Source: Theionarchaea archaeon
GTDB lineage: Archaea > Methanobacteriota_B > Thermococci > Methanofastidiosales > SZ-28-30
Direction of reading: 5' to 3'
Assembly (NCBI GenBank): GCA_018992685.1
Contig: JACVGT010000018.1
Span: forward strand, 286,578 to 350,577
Length of the DNA stretch: 64,000 nucleotides
In this document: piece after piece, positions 33,215 through 42,213 of the stretch
Layout: each line of letters begins with the position of its first letter
Numbering within the stretch: the stretch's first letter is position 1
Notes under the pieces: model-generated
Database searches by the model: none
Told to the model about the DNA's origin: nothing
Seen by the model: only the letters and a program-made list of their open reading frames with translations
Translations under genes and position numbers: made by a program

Positions 33215-35713
33215 TTACTCACCTGTGAAGCTCCCATTTTCTGTTATCCAATCTTCTAATAAGAGGATACTGAAATCATAGAAGGCTGAAGGCCCCCCTG
33301 ATCTTGTTACAATGCCTTTTTCCCTTAGATTGCCAAGCAGATTTATCAACTCCCATGTCTTCATTTTCATGCCCCTCTCCTTCAGAGAGATCTCAAGTTC
33401 TCTCAACTCGACGGACCGCATATATCTGACTTTTAGACGAGATAGAGCGAAAAGAACATCTTTTTCTGATGAATTAAACTCTTCCCATGTCAACCGTAGA
33501 GTTGGTTCCGCCATTTCCATGGCTCTTTCCAAGACTGTGGCGTCAACATCTTCTCCTTCTGCAAAGTTTTTTTCCTTCTCGTTGAGGTAGATTATTAGAG
33601 CATGGCAAAGCAGTTGAATATAGAAAGGATTCCGCCCTGATAAGTCAAGTATTTTTTTTACGGCGAAAGAATCATATTGCAGAAGACCCTTAACTGGATC
33701 TGTGACAAGAGCTTCAGCAGACTTTTCGTCTAAGACTCCAATAATCCTTGGGGCAAAAATGGTGAAAAATTCCCTCCATTCTTCAGAGAAGAGCTTATTG
33801 AAGTCAAATTTGCCACCGATAACGGCAGTAACTCTGGGATTCTGCTGGAGAAATGCTCTCAAAAAGAGGAGAAATCCTGGATTAGAGAGTCCGTCTCTTA
33901 TCTTTGATTCAATTTTATCGAACTCGTCAAATATGAAAATGACTTTTTTGGAATCTGAACTGTCACAAGGAAGACTTCGGACATAATCACTAAAGGCCAA
34001 ATAACTCTTCACTGCAAATTCCTGGGGGCGGGGGGGTAATTTTGCCTCGGGGATGGTACGATGCAGTTCTTGGCAAATTAAGGCAAGAAGCTCAGCATCT
34101 CCCATGGTGGGGAACATCTCTAGATCGATGAGAACGCAGTAGTGGTCAGATCTGATACGCTTCCCAAGCTCTTTTAGGAAGGACGTCTTTCCAGTCCTCC
34201 TTTGCCCCATGATAAGTATGTTCTGATAGATAGTCGGTTTTTCCATATTATTCTTCACCCATTGGAAAAGGTCTTCTCTGTTGAAGAACATCTCATCTTC
34301 TGCTGGCCTCGTGAAATTGTAGGGGTTAGGAATAGGTGCAAATTCCTCCTGTTTGACGAAAAAAAGTGTGTGAGTAACTTCTTCATTCCTGTCGTTCTCA
34401 GGAATAATCGAAAAAGAAAAAGTGATACTGTTCTCTTTCCCTGGCTTGATACGAAATTCCACATTCTCGCTTCTGTTTCGAGGAAGAACAGCGACTACAT
34501 GGTTCTCCTGTCCTGATATCGCATAGGACGATGAGCCATGAAGGACTACTCTCACATTCTCAGCAGTGGCCAAGCCTACATTCTTAACGTTCAGAGAGAT
34601 TGATAATTCTTCTTTCCATATCGCTCTCCTTGTCTGCAAGTTCGTTTCAAGAGATATCTGACCTACAAGTCTTCTCCCTTCTTCAAAAGTAATATCCATC
34701 CACTTCTCTAGGATTTTAGAATAGAATCTCTTGAATGGTTCAACAAACTTATTTTCAACGAGGATTTCTGACTCTCTGATTTTTCTTCTGGATTCCTCTA
34801 GCAAATAGAGTTTATCTTGAAGATCACTCGTTTCGCTGAACTTCTGTAGCAGATCGAACAGATCGAGATACTGTCTGAAAAGTACGTCTATATATCTTTC
34901 AGGTTTTTGTATCCTCAAGAAATAACTATCAATTTCATTCCTGAGTGAAGATATTTCAGAAAGAGATTTCGGCAACATAGACGAATGAATTATTGAAAGA
35001 ATTAGGTGAAGATCCGTCAAGCCCGTTCTATAACTTGTCGCTGTCTTAAGATCTTCCAATATTGTGAGCATTTCTTCTATACCCGAATCTTTTCTTGTTA
35101 TGAATCCACGAATGAACTTAAAATATGTTATTAAGACCCTATCATCAGTCAAACGGATAAATAGATTCAGAATGTCTTTTGGATCATAGTCTGGGACATT
35201 TTCGGGGAGTTTATCCTCCCATTCTCTTGGATATAGCGCTGCCAGTACCAGGACTAAGAATTTGGAAAGTTGATCTGGATTCTCGTTGATTCGTGAGAGA
35301 TAGTACTCTGCAACGGAGTAGATGCTTGAGACCAGATTAATTTGGACAATTTTGACACTCTTCTCCCTGCCTTTTCTTTCTGAGGCAATGATTTCGTTAT
35401 TACCCTGATAGGTATCTTCAAAATCCCTCAGCAAACAATCATTGGGATATCTTCTCCATTGGCTAAGACTCTCTTCCAGAATTTCCTCTGCCAGTTTTTC
35501 TATGTTGGGTTTATTTCTTTCTTCTGAAAGAAGAATAAGCCTATCCACAGCCTCGTACGTATATAGTCTTTTTGCCCTTTCAATATAAAACTGCTTGCTT
35601 TCGAATCCGTATCGTATGATACCTTCCCTGACTTCATATTCACACTTATCTATCTTTCTCAAGCCATCGCTATCGAATCCTCTAATGTCATGAACAGTCA
35701 GTCTTCTTCCCAT
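33215..35713 (-). CDS. Large STAND-type ATPase with helical and CARDB-like regions
   Basis: An 832-residue protein in three parts. Residues 1-340 are alpha-helical, without a recognised domain. Residues 345-455 are a CARDB-like beta domain (ISLNVKNVGLATAENVRVVLHG). From 462 comes the ATPase: PNPYNFTRPAEDEMFFNRE, P-loop GQRRTGKTSFL, Walker B VIFIFDEFDKIE, RNPFYIQLLCHALI, and a winged-helix end (AFYDFSILLLEDWI). The layout equals that of the plus-strand protein at 38188. AGCTTATAAC (near 35732-35741) sits about 25 bases before the start, so the mRNA is leaderless. It is the first gene of a two-gene operon. Confidence 0.85.
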   Translation of the reverse strand: MGRRLTVHDIRGFDSDGLRKIDKCEYEVREGIIRYGFESKQFYIERAKRLYTYEAVDRLILLSEERNKPNIEKLAEEILEESLSQWRRYPNDCLLRDFEDTYQGNNEIIASERKGREKSVKIVQINLVSSIYSVAEYYLSRINENPDQLSKFLVLVLAALYPREWEDKLPENVPDYDPKDILNLFIRLTDDRVLITYFKFIRGFITRKDSGIEEMLTILEDLKTATSYRTGLTDLHLILSIIHSSMLPKSLSEISSLRNEIDSYFLRIQKPERYIDVLFRQYLDLFDLLQKFSETSDLQDKLYLLEESRRKIRESEILVENKFVEPFKRFYSKILEKWMDITFEEGRRLVGQISLETNLQTRRAIWKEELSISLNVKNVGLATAENVRVVLHGSSSYAISGQENHVVAVLPRNRSENVEFRIKPGKENSITFSFSIIPENDRNEEVTHTLFFVKQEEFAPIPNPYNFTRPAEDEMFFNREDLFQWVKNNMEKPTIYQNILIMGQRRTGKTSFLKELGKRIRSDHYCVLIDLEMFPTMGDAELLALICQELHRTIPEAKLPPRPQEFAVKSYLAFSDYVRSLPCDSSDSKKVIFIFDEFDKIESKIRDGLSNPGFLLFLRAFLQQNPRVTAVIGGKFDFNKLFSEEWREFFTIFAPRIIGVLDEKSAEALVTDPVKGLLQYDSFAVKKILDLSGRNPFYIQLLCHALIIYLNEKEKNFAEGEDVDATVLERAMEMAEPTLRLTWEEFNSSEKDVLFALSRLKVRYMRSVELRELEISLKERGMKMKTWELINLLGNLREKGIVTRSGGPSAFYDFSILLLEDWITENGSFTGE

Positions 35714-35894
35714 AACAAAGTAGCTTTTTTTGTAGTTATAAGCTTTTCTGTAGACAGAAATTGAATTATGTAGCTATTATTAACTCACATTCTTGATAGT
35801 CAGATTGAAATAGTAATAAGCGAGTTCTCATATCAGAAGTATTTTCCTGCGATAACTGTAAAAAACGAAAAGCTTATATATAATTAGTACAATT

Positions 35895-35942
35895 ACTTTT
35901 ATATGAACTCACAACAAGACTTTTATATGAACTCACAACAAG
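35895..35942 (+). repeat. Perfect 24-bp tandem duplication covering TATA-like and start codons
   Basis: Units 35895-35918 and 35919-35942 are identical. Each contains CTTTTATATG, that is a TATA-like element fused to an ATG, followed by codons for NSQQ. Because 24 is a multiple of three, the duplication keeps frame, so the peptide gene below carries the segment twice. An upstream TATA box (CTTATATATAA, near 35873-35883) would start a leaderless message at the first ATG. Confidence 0.85.
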
Positions 35943-35971
35943 ATGGGGATGCCCTACCAGATCCTCGATAG
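35903..35971 (+). CDS. 22-residue peptide with GDALPDPR tail
   Basis: ATG 35903 lies about 25 bases after a strong TATA box, as in leaderless archaeal genes. The peptide is MNSQQDFY, MNSQQDG, then DALPDPR, the first part repeated by the 24-bp duplication. The tail is echoed in the 87-residue protein at 37140 (GDVLPDPKAL and KDAYPDPKRM), with similar DNA (CTACCAGATCC in both), which argues against chance. It sits in the gap between the ATPase operons. A signal peptide hormone, an antitoxin-like small protein, or a remnant of a longer gene are all possible. Confidence 0.4.
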   Translation: MNSQQDFYMNSQQDGDALPDPR

Positions 35972-36041
35972 AAGAGGATATGCGAGGTCAAACAATGGTT
36001 GGAGTAGCACAGCTATAGAGGGAATTTCGTAAACAAGGTGT

Positions 36042-36941
36042 TCATCTTGAAGACAGGCTGAGTGGCTCAGACTCATTCCATATGCTCAGGAAGACATCTT
36101 TAACCCAGCCCACGAATTGTTCATGCAAACCATAGAAGGAACTGGGACGATCCACTTTATTCGTAGCAAATTCGAAGAGATTGAATATAGCCCACTTGCC
36201 ATCAATAATACGGATTCCTGTTGGATTCCTATTCTCGATTCTTGAATGGCGAACCTCTACGCTGGGAAAGGCTCCTTGTGTCAGGCTTTTCCATAGATTT
36301 TTTTCCTCTTCGTCACCAAAGTTCAATTCAAATGGTTTCCTGAACTGGTACACGAGTCTTAAATTCAGATGGCCCTGCTCTAGTTCTGCCATGATCCACC
36401 CAGGCACACTGTGAAGACGCTCTGTGACTATGCGAATCTCATACTCCACATTAGCGGTATTCTCCCCAATTTCTTTCATATACTCTAGTTCACTCCCGCA
36501 GAATGTGGCAAACTTCAACTTATAGATTTCACGGAACTGACGTTGCGGGATCACGGTATAATCATGAGAATTGAAGAACTGTTTATGCTTTTTCAGAATT
36601 TCTATATTCGATTTCAAGTCTGTCAATTCATTGATGATTAGATATCCAATAGGGCTTAGAGAGTATCCTCCCTGACGATCATCTAGCATCCCCAGGTTAG
36701 CCAAATCTTTGAGTCTCTTATTGATGTTAGGATTCTTCTTGACCACTTCCTTTTCCTTAACTTCTTCTGGTCTGATGTTTTTCTTTCTTGCCAAAATCTC
36801 GCTTGTCATTTCAAGACTGGTCATGGACTTTCTCTCCTGGATAATCCTAAGATAGAGTAATCTGTCCATCTTCAGCACTTCATCAACTAGATCTTCGGGT
36901 GGACTATCTAAAGTCTTTGTTGAATTCTTGTTCCTGTTCAT
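36042..36941 (-). CDS. FilR1/DUF1724-type transcription regulator
   Basis: About 299 residues from ATG 36941 (MNRNKNSTK). An N-terminal winged helix (about 20-95) contains NINKRLKDLANLGMLDDRQGGYSLSPIGYLI. A middle region (LKKHKQFFNSHDYTVIPQ, then IYKLKFATFCGSELEYM) and a phospholipase-D-like C-terminal half (VYQFRKPF, SRIENRNPTGIRIIDGKWAIFNLFE) match the FilR1 middle-domain family of methanogen regulators. ATG 36941 is preferred because the TATA box CTTATATAG (36964-36972) is 27 bases upstream; the ATGs at 36950 and 36953 would be too close. It may control the adjacent ATPase genes. Confidence 0.8.
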   Translation of the reverse strand: MNRNKNSTKTLDSPPEDLVDEVLKMDRLLYLRIIQERKSMTSLEMTSEILARKKNIRPEEVKEKEVVKKNPNINKRLKDLANLGMLDDRQGGYSLSPIGYLIINELTDLKSNIEILKKHKQFFNSHDYTVIPQRQFREIYKLKFATFCGSELEYMKEIGENTANVEYEIRIVTERLHSVPGWIMAELEQGHLNLRLVYQFRKPFELNFGDEEEKNLWKSLTQGAFPSVEVRHSRIENRNPTGIRIIDGKWAIFNLFEFATNKVDRPSSFYGLHEQFVGWVKDVFLSIWNESEPLSLSSR

Positions 36942-37139
36942 CTGCAACATCATTCAATCTATGCTATATAAGCTTTAGGGTTGATATACTAATTATGGTT
37001 TCTGTCTTCGGACTATTAGAAGAATCTTAAAACTATACTAATCGAAAAGTATATATATGCAAACGAAAATCACAGTAAAGAGTGCCTTTAAGAAGGTCAA
37101 GCTTTCGGAAAATGTAGAAAAATTCGCGGAGGTGACGCA

Positions 37140-37403
37140 ATGGGAAATAATCAAGGAGATACATATCCTAAAGATGCCTACCCGGATCCAAAAAGAATGC
37201 TCTCGGGGCGACCAAAGCTCAAAGTAGTGGTTTGTATTGGCTTGCTACTCATTTGTTTTGGCAGTCTTGTTGGTGTAGTATCCGCTCCCGGTCCTCCAGG
37301 AGATGTGCTACCAGATCCAAAAGCTCTATCTACCCCTATACCCTTGGAACATCATAATACAAGCATGTTGTTGGTGGAGAATCAAACTGTTCACATAGTG
37401 TAG
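37140..37403 (+). CDS. Small exported or membrane protein with PDPK motifs
   Basis: ATG 37140 follows a perfect GGAGGTGA. The 87 residues have a cytoplasmic head with KDAYPDPKRM, a hydrophobic helix (VVVCIGLLLICFGSLVGVVSA) that could be a signal peptide cleaved after SA, then PGPPGDVLPDPKALSTP and a short polar tail. The PDP(K/R) motif also occurs in the 22-residue peptide at 35903. AGTATATATATG near 37048-37060 is the TATA box. No family recognised. It lies upstream of the plus-strand ATPase operon. Confidence 0.6.
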   Translation: MGNNQGDTYPKDAYPDPKRMLSGRPKLKVVVCIGLLLICFGSLVGVVSAPGPPGDVLPDPKALSTPIPLEHHNTSMLLVENQTVHIV

Positions 37404-37539
37404 CGCAAGTATTCTTTTATATTCTTCTTCTTTTTATGACCGAAAATCTTCTTGCATCACTGCGCATTCTAAAGTGGATTATGTAGATTCAGGGGTATGG
37501 CTTCTTATCACGCCTCTTCTCCAATCTCAGTCATTTGAA

Positions 37540-38127
37540 TTGATGGGTTACTCTTAGGAGGTATATACATTACAGACTCCACCGGCTTCTCCCTGGATCG
37601 CTATGGCAAGAGACGGGTTGAAATGAAGGTACTGTAGGCGGAACAGACAGTCAAATTCCATGCAAAAGTGAAGCACTATCCCTGGCATGGAATCACTGCT
37701 TTGGCTAACGCCACTGTTGCTCATCGTCCTGCCCGCGATTCACGCTAATGCGATTTCTTTACGCACAAGATCTTCCAGAGATCGTTCTTAGTGAAAAAGG
37801 ATATGACAGTGAGGAATGTCTCTGACTCGGAATCAAGAGGGGCTTCGGCTCCTTGATCAAACAAAGAGAATCCTGCGGTAACTCTCTTATTCGGCAGAAA
37901 GCGAGGAAGGACTTCTATGAAGCAATCTACAGGCAATTCCCGGGATGGCTGAAGGTGTTTTTGGCGATACAGAGGGTGGATACAACAACAGGACACGATG
38001 CCAATTTGGCCTCACTCGTCGGATCCATGTGATGCTTCTAGCTATTGTTCAGAATCTCAGGACATATACAAATGTCATTAAATTATTGAGAGGAGGGATG
38101 ATTTATCAGGCGACTCCCTTCTTCTAG
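37540..38127 (+). pseudogene. Decayed DDE transposase (IS5/IS4-like)
   Basis: Several frames together read as a broken transposase. GGIYITDSTGFSLDRYGKRR (first Asp region) comes first. After a stop, KFHAKVKHYPWHGITALANA and AHRPARDSR follow. After a shift come VLSEKGYDSEECL, GSLIKQRES and KARKDFYEAIYRQF. A last frame holds GVFGDTEGGYNNRTRC and HVMLLAIVQNLRTY. The order DST - GYDSEECL - IKQR - E/FG - NLR is typical of DDE transposases. At least two stops and two shifts kill it, and the second Asp position reads Glu. No terminal inverted repeats were found. It explains the 780-base gap. Confidence 0.75.
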
Positions 38128-38187
38128 AGAAAAGCCTTTTAAGCTCCTCTATCAATTCTAATCCAGATTGGATAACAGTAGGTGATT

Positions 38188-41055
38188 ATGGGTGATCCCA
38201 TGGATATCGTAGGAATAACATTTGAAGGAGAAGCGAAAGAATACATAAACATTAATGCCATGAAAATCAGCAAATGGATAGATCCTAATTTTTCTGCAGA
38301 TGGCAGAAATCCCTCTCTAGATGTCATATTCCGTTTGACTGTTGAACATGAGTCTGGAAGCGGGGGATTCAAAAAGCTAAGGGAAATCCATGTATATTTC
38401 CGGAATAAAGACTTTGAGGATATTATTGTCGATGACGTCCCAAAAAAAGATGAATCAAAAAAGAATTACAACTCCAGTAAAAATAGAAGACTCGAGCAAG
38501 AAATTAGCCCTCTAGAGGGACTCATGCCGACGATTGCCCTCAAGAGCGTCTTGAAGGATGAGGAGAAAAAGCGGATAACAGTTATTCTTGAAGATTATAG
38601 GATAACCAACGAAACTAAAATCCAGAATATCAAGTTCTCATTAAGATCAAAGTCAAGTATTGCCTTTGTTGACAATGGATCAGACGGAAAGAAAAATCAA
38701 TGGTTCTATGACTGTCTGATCGAACCTTATCTGATTCAGACGCTGAAGTGGCAAAAGGAAGAATTTATGCCCCCAGTAGAATCGCTTGAGATATGGTTGC
38801 AAATTCCGAAAGAGCTTTATGAATCTCTATCTATAATCGATGTTCAGCCGGTGGGTCATTTCGAACAGATGTTTTTGCTTGGAGAAGACCATGCAAGGAA
38901 ATTCAGGGATGCCGGACAGCCGTTTGCACATAAAGAAACTCTCTGTATCAACTGGATATTCTCGAATGTTAGTATTTCGAGCCCCCCTGAGGAAATTGAA
39001 GTCACTTGCGGTTTGAGGCACTTCAAAGAAGAAAGTGAATTTGTTGAACGCTTCGAGAGCAATCCAAGAGATGTTATTCCTATACTGAGAGAAATTCTGT
39101 ACACCTGCAAAGTGAAAACACTCGACTTCAACTACATTATTTCTGGAGTTCGTGACGGGAACCTTAAAGAGATGCTGAAGATCTTCGACATGATGGTATT
39201 TCGAAGATATTGGGGATCAATGAAGAAGAATCTCGATCTATTGCTCCCTTTACTGGAACACTTTAGGGATATGCCATATGGAGAAGAACTGTATATGCGA
39301 TACAATGTTTTCCATGCTTTGATTGGTGTGGAAAATTCTGAGGATTTTTCCTCTAAGTTATTGACAATGCTTGAACAGGCTCGGGAGCTCGAGAATATTT
39401 TGGACCCCACCTATCTGACACTCCTACAGGATTTCACGAAAACTATAGAAATATCACAAAAATCAAAGTATAAGATTGATATCATTACTGAAATTGACAA
39501 ACTATACTATAAGTGGATTAATAATCTTGTTTATTCAGATAAATATATTCTCACTGAGATTGTACGCAACTTAAGAACTGTTGTTGAAAGAGAGTATGAG
39601 GAGAAATTATTGTTACCTGAAATTAAAGCAGAAATAAAGACCAGTCACTTAGCATTCTCAGATCAAGTTGGGTTCATGCTCACTATTCAGAATCTGGGTG
39701 CAGGAGAAGCGAGAGGAGTCTGCTCAAGATTGATTCAAAGAGATGATTACGGCATAATCGTTGGAGAGACAGAGTCGAAAGCAATTCTGATGAATCGGAT
39801 GAGGCCTTTTGAGCCGGAAGTGATGATAGAACCCAAGACTACTAGTAAGGTTACAATTTCGTATGAGATTCTGTATAAGGATGAGCTTGAGAGAGAAGCC
39901 AAAAAGCAATTTGAAGGAACATTAGACTTCATTGAAGACGACATGTCATTCAGGAAAACTGAGAATCCATATATAATTGGTGATATCGTAAGAGAACCAA
40001 GTATGTTTTTTGGCCGAGAAGAGCTTATCCAGAGTATTATCAGTGACTTTAAAGGAAAATACCAGATAAATCCTATCTTTCTATATGGCCAAAGAAGAAC
40101 GGGGAAAACTTCCATTCTATATCACCTGAAGAAGAAACTGAATGGTGAATTTGCCCCTGTATACTTCACTGCACTCGAGATTTTCGGTGAAAAACTCTTC
40201 TGTGAAGAGCTAATGGAAAAAATAGTAAAAGAACTTGGATTCACTGACATGACCACTCCCGATATTGAGGATGATTCTTTCCATGTGTTCATGGACAAGT
40301 TTTACCCCGAAATAAGGAAAAGACTGAAAGGGAAGAAAATAGTCTTGATGATTGACGAATATCAGCGGATTGATGAACTAATCGCGGAGGGCTCCTACGG
40401 GGAGAGTGTTATTGATTTCCTCACTGCCCTAATACATGATGCAGAGATCAAGACCATAATCTCCGGATTCATGCATCCCGATGAACTTTCGAGTAACAAA
40501 TGGATAGAAATGATGAGATTTTTTACAACAAAGAATGTGAGCTTTCTAAAAAGGGAGGATGCGATCGAACTCATCAAGCAGCCTACCATGAAATTGATGA
40601 GATATGATGACGCATCTATTGAAAAGATTATTTCACTAAGTGGGTGTCATCCTTATTTCGTTCAGCTAATATGTCATACAATGGTAGAATATCATAACGA
40701 AGAGAGAATTAATCTGATGGGATACAACGACATAAATAGCCATCTTTTTGACTACTTTGAGAAAGGATATAATGTGTTTGTTGACATCATCAATAACCAA
40801 ACTACCGATGATGGACGTAAAATCCTTCGTGCAATACAGAATGTCATGGAAGAAAAGAGAGAGATATCCATTCATGAGAATGATATCAAATCTTATTTAT
40901 TCAACAATAAAAAAGATATAAGAAAGGACATAGTTGAAAAAGAACTTTTTCATCTAGAGAGAAAAGGGATTATAAAAAGAAGTGCAGAACATCCAGACTA
41001 TTATGAATTTACAATAGACTTATATAGACGCTGGACTAAATGGGAGATATCTTAA
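38188..41055 (+). CDS. Very large STAND-type ATPase with CARDB-like region
   Basis: A 955-residue protein from ATG 38188 (AGGTGATT upstream; the frame is open from GTG 38182). Residues 1-320 are beta-rich and unassigned, 320-475 helical. About 480-590 is a CARDB-like domain (IKTSHLAFSDQVGFMLTIQNLGAGEARGV). Then comes the ATPase: ENPYIIGDIVREPSMFFGRE, P-loop YGQRRTGKTSIL, Walker B KIVLMIDEYQRID, GCHPYFVQLICHTMV, and a winged-helix end (YYEFTIDLYRRW). It mirrors the minus-strand protein at 33215 in layout. It is first in a three-gene plus-strand operon. Confidence 0.85.
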   Translation: MGDPMDIVGITFEGEAKEYININAMKISKWIDPNFSADGRNPSLDVIFRLTVEHESGSGGFKKLREIHVYFRNKDFEDIIVDDVPKKDESKKNYNSSKNRRLEQEISPLEGLMPTIALKSVLKDEEKKRITVILEDYRITNETKIQNIKFSLRSKSSIAFVDNGSDGKKNQWFYDCLIEPYLIQTLKWQKEEFMPPVESLEIWLQIPKELYESLSIIDVQPVGHFEQMFLLGEDHARKFRDAGQPFAHKETLCINWIFSNVSISSPPEEIEVTCGLRHFKEESEFVERFESNPRDVIPILREILYTCKVKTLDFNYIISGVRDGNLKEMLKIFDMMVFRRYWGSMKKNLDLLLPLLEHFRDMPYGEELYMRYNVFHALIGVENSEDFSSKLLTMLEQARELENILDPTYLTLLQDFTKTIEISQKSKYKIDIITEIDKLYYKWINNLVYSDKYILTEIVRNLRTVVEREYEEKLLLPEIKAEIKTSHLAFSDQVGFMLTIQNLGAGEARGVCSRLIQRDDYGIIVGETESKAILMNRMRPFEPEVMIEPKTTSKVTISYEILYKDELEREAKKQFEGTLDFIEDDMSFRKTENPYIIGDIVREPSMFFGREELIQSIISDFKGKYQINPIFLYGQRRTGKTSILYHLKKKLNGEFAPVYFTALEIFGEKLFCEELMEKIVKELGFTDMTTPDIEDDSFHVFMDKFYPEIRKRLKGKKIVLMIDEYQRIDELIAEGSYGESVIDFLTALIHDAEIKTIISGFMHPDELSSNKWIEMMRFFTTKNVSFLKREDAIELIKQPTMKLMRYDDASIEKIISLSGCHPYFVQLICHTMVEYHNEERINLMGYNDINSHLFDYFEKGYNVFVDIINNQTTDDGRKILRAIQNVMEEKREISIHENDIKSYLFNNKKDIRKDIVEKELFHLERKGIIKRSAEHPDYYEFTIDLYRRWTKWEIS

Positions 41056-41076
41056 AAGAATGCTGGAGGGGAAAAA

Positions 41077-42213
41077 ATGAGCGAAAATCCTTTCAACTTC
41101 ACCAGACCTGCTCAAGGAGATAATTTCTACAATCGTAAAGAGGAAACAAAAAGAGCATTTGGATTTATAAGAAGTTCTCAGAGTTTCTCAATTATCGGTG
41201 AAAGAAGAATTGGTAAGACTTCTTTTCTACAATACATTCTTTCCGAAGGGGCATTCAAGAAGAACGATGCAGATTTCCGTGAGTGGATTATAGTGCATCT
41301 CAGTCTCGGTAGTCTATTCGAAGTCTCCAAGGAAACCCTTGTTCAAACCATTATCAAGAACATAGAGGAGAAGATCAAGATTGGAACAAAATCAGGAAAT
41401 GTCTTTGGAGAGCTCAATCAATGCATGAGAGAATTGGCACTTAAGGAAAAGAAAATAATCATTGCACTCGACGAATTTGAGATTGCTGAAAATATTCTCG
41501 ATTATCACTTTTCCTACTGGCTGAGATCTGTCCTTGAGCATCCGAATCTTCTCGCAATCACTTCAAGCAGGACTACTGTGGCAGAAATATCTCCAAATGG
41601 CAAAGCATCACCCCTTTTCAATATTTTTGGAAATTTATTCTTAGATCTTTTTTCAGAGAAAGAGGCAAGGAGAATGATCTCAGATCTGTTCTCTCGAGAA
41701 AACAAAAATATCGAACAAGAGGAAATTTCCTACTTGACTGAGTTGTCAGGAGGAAATCCGTATTTCATCCAGTTCCTAGGATTTAACTATTATGAGGAAA
41801 AGAAAAGGGAAAAGAAAGTTGACCAAATTGAATTCCAGAGCAAAATGTTTGGCCTTCTTAAAAGTCAGTTCGCCAGTTATTGGAAAAGTCTAGATGAGAA
41901 GGAGAGAGATTTTCTTGCCAATCCAAAGGGCACAAACAACCCAACTGGGCATATACTAAAGAGAAAAGGTTTTCTGATAGAAGAAAAGGGGAAGTGGAAA
42001 GTATTCTCACCTCTCTTTGAGAAATTTCTACAATCAGAGAAGGAGGAAATAATGAGAAAAAAGTACCCATTCGCAAAGATAATGTCTCTTTCAGCGCTCT
42101 TAATGTCCATATTCCTATCTCTCTCATTTTTCGTGGACGTCGATGTTATCTTGGCCACTATGATCATCATTGCAATTATCACGATACCCGTCTACTACCT
42201 CCGCGGGAGATGA
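41077..42213 (+). CDS. STAND/AAA-type ATPase with C-terminal membrane helices
   Basis: A 378-residue protein. ENPFNFTRPAQGDNFYNRK leads to the P-loop IGERRIGKTSFL, with Walker B KIIIALDEFEIAE. NPYFIQFLGFNYYEEKKREKK and a winged-helix-like VFSPLFEKFLQ follow. Two hydrophobic segments (about 335-355 and 357-372) at the C terminus would fix it to the membrane, unlike its three relatives. GGAGGGG precedes the ATG. Its stop overlaps the next gene's start (ATGA), so a direct link between ATPase and the membrane protein below is likely. Confidence 0.85.
   Translation: MSENPFNFTRPAQGDNFYNRKEETKRAFGFIRSSQSFSIIGERRIGKTSFLQYILSEGAFKKNDADFREWIIVHLSLGSLFEVSKETLVQTIIKNIEEKIKIGTKSGNVFGELNQCMRELALKEKKIIIALDEFEIAENILDYHFSYWLRSVLEHPNLLAITSSRTTVAEISPNGKASPLFNIFGNLFLDLFSEKEARRMISDLFSRENKNIEQEEISYLTELSGGNPYFIQFLGFNYYEEKKREKKVDQIEFQSKMFGLLKSQFASYWKSLDEKERDFLANPKGTNNPTGHILKRKGFLIEEKGKWKVFSPLFEKFLQSEKEEIMRKKYPFAKIMSLSALLMSIFLSLSFFVDVDVILATMIIIAIITIPVYYLRGR

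Noticed and set aside
33312-34516. Plus-strand frames antisense to the giant ATPase
   Set aside because: Several medium frames exist, all Ser/Phe-rich mirror translations of the coding strand without starts or ribosome binding sites.
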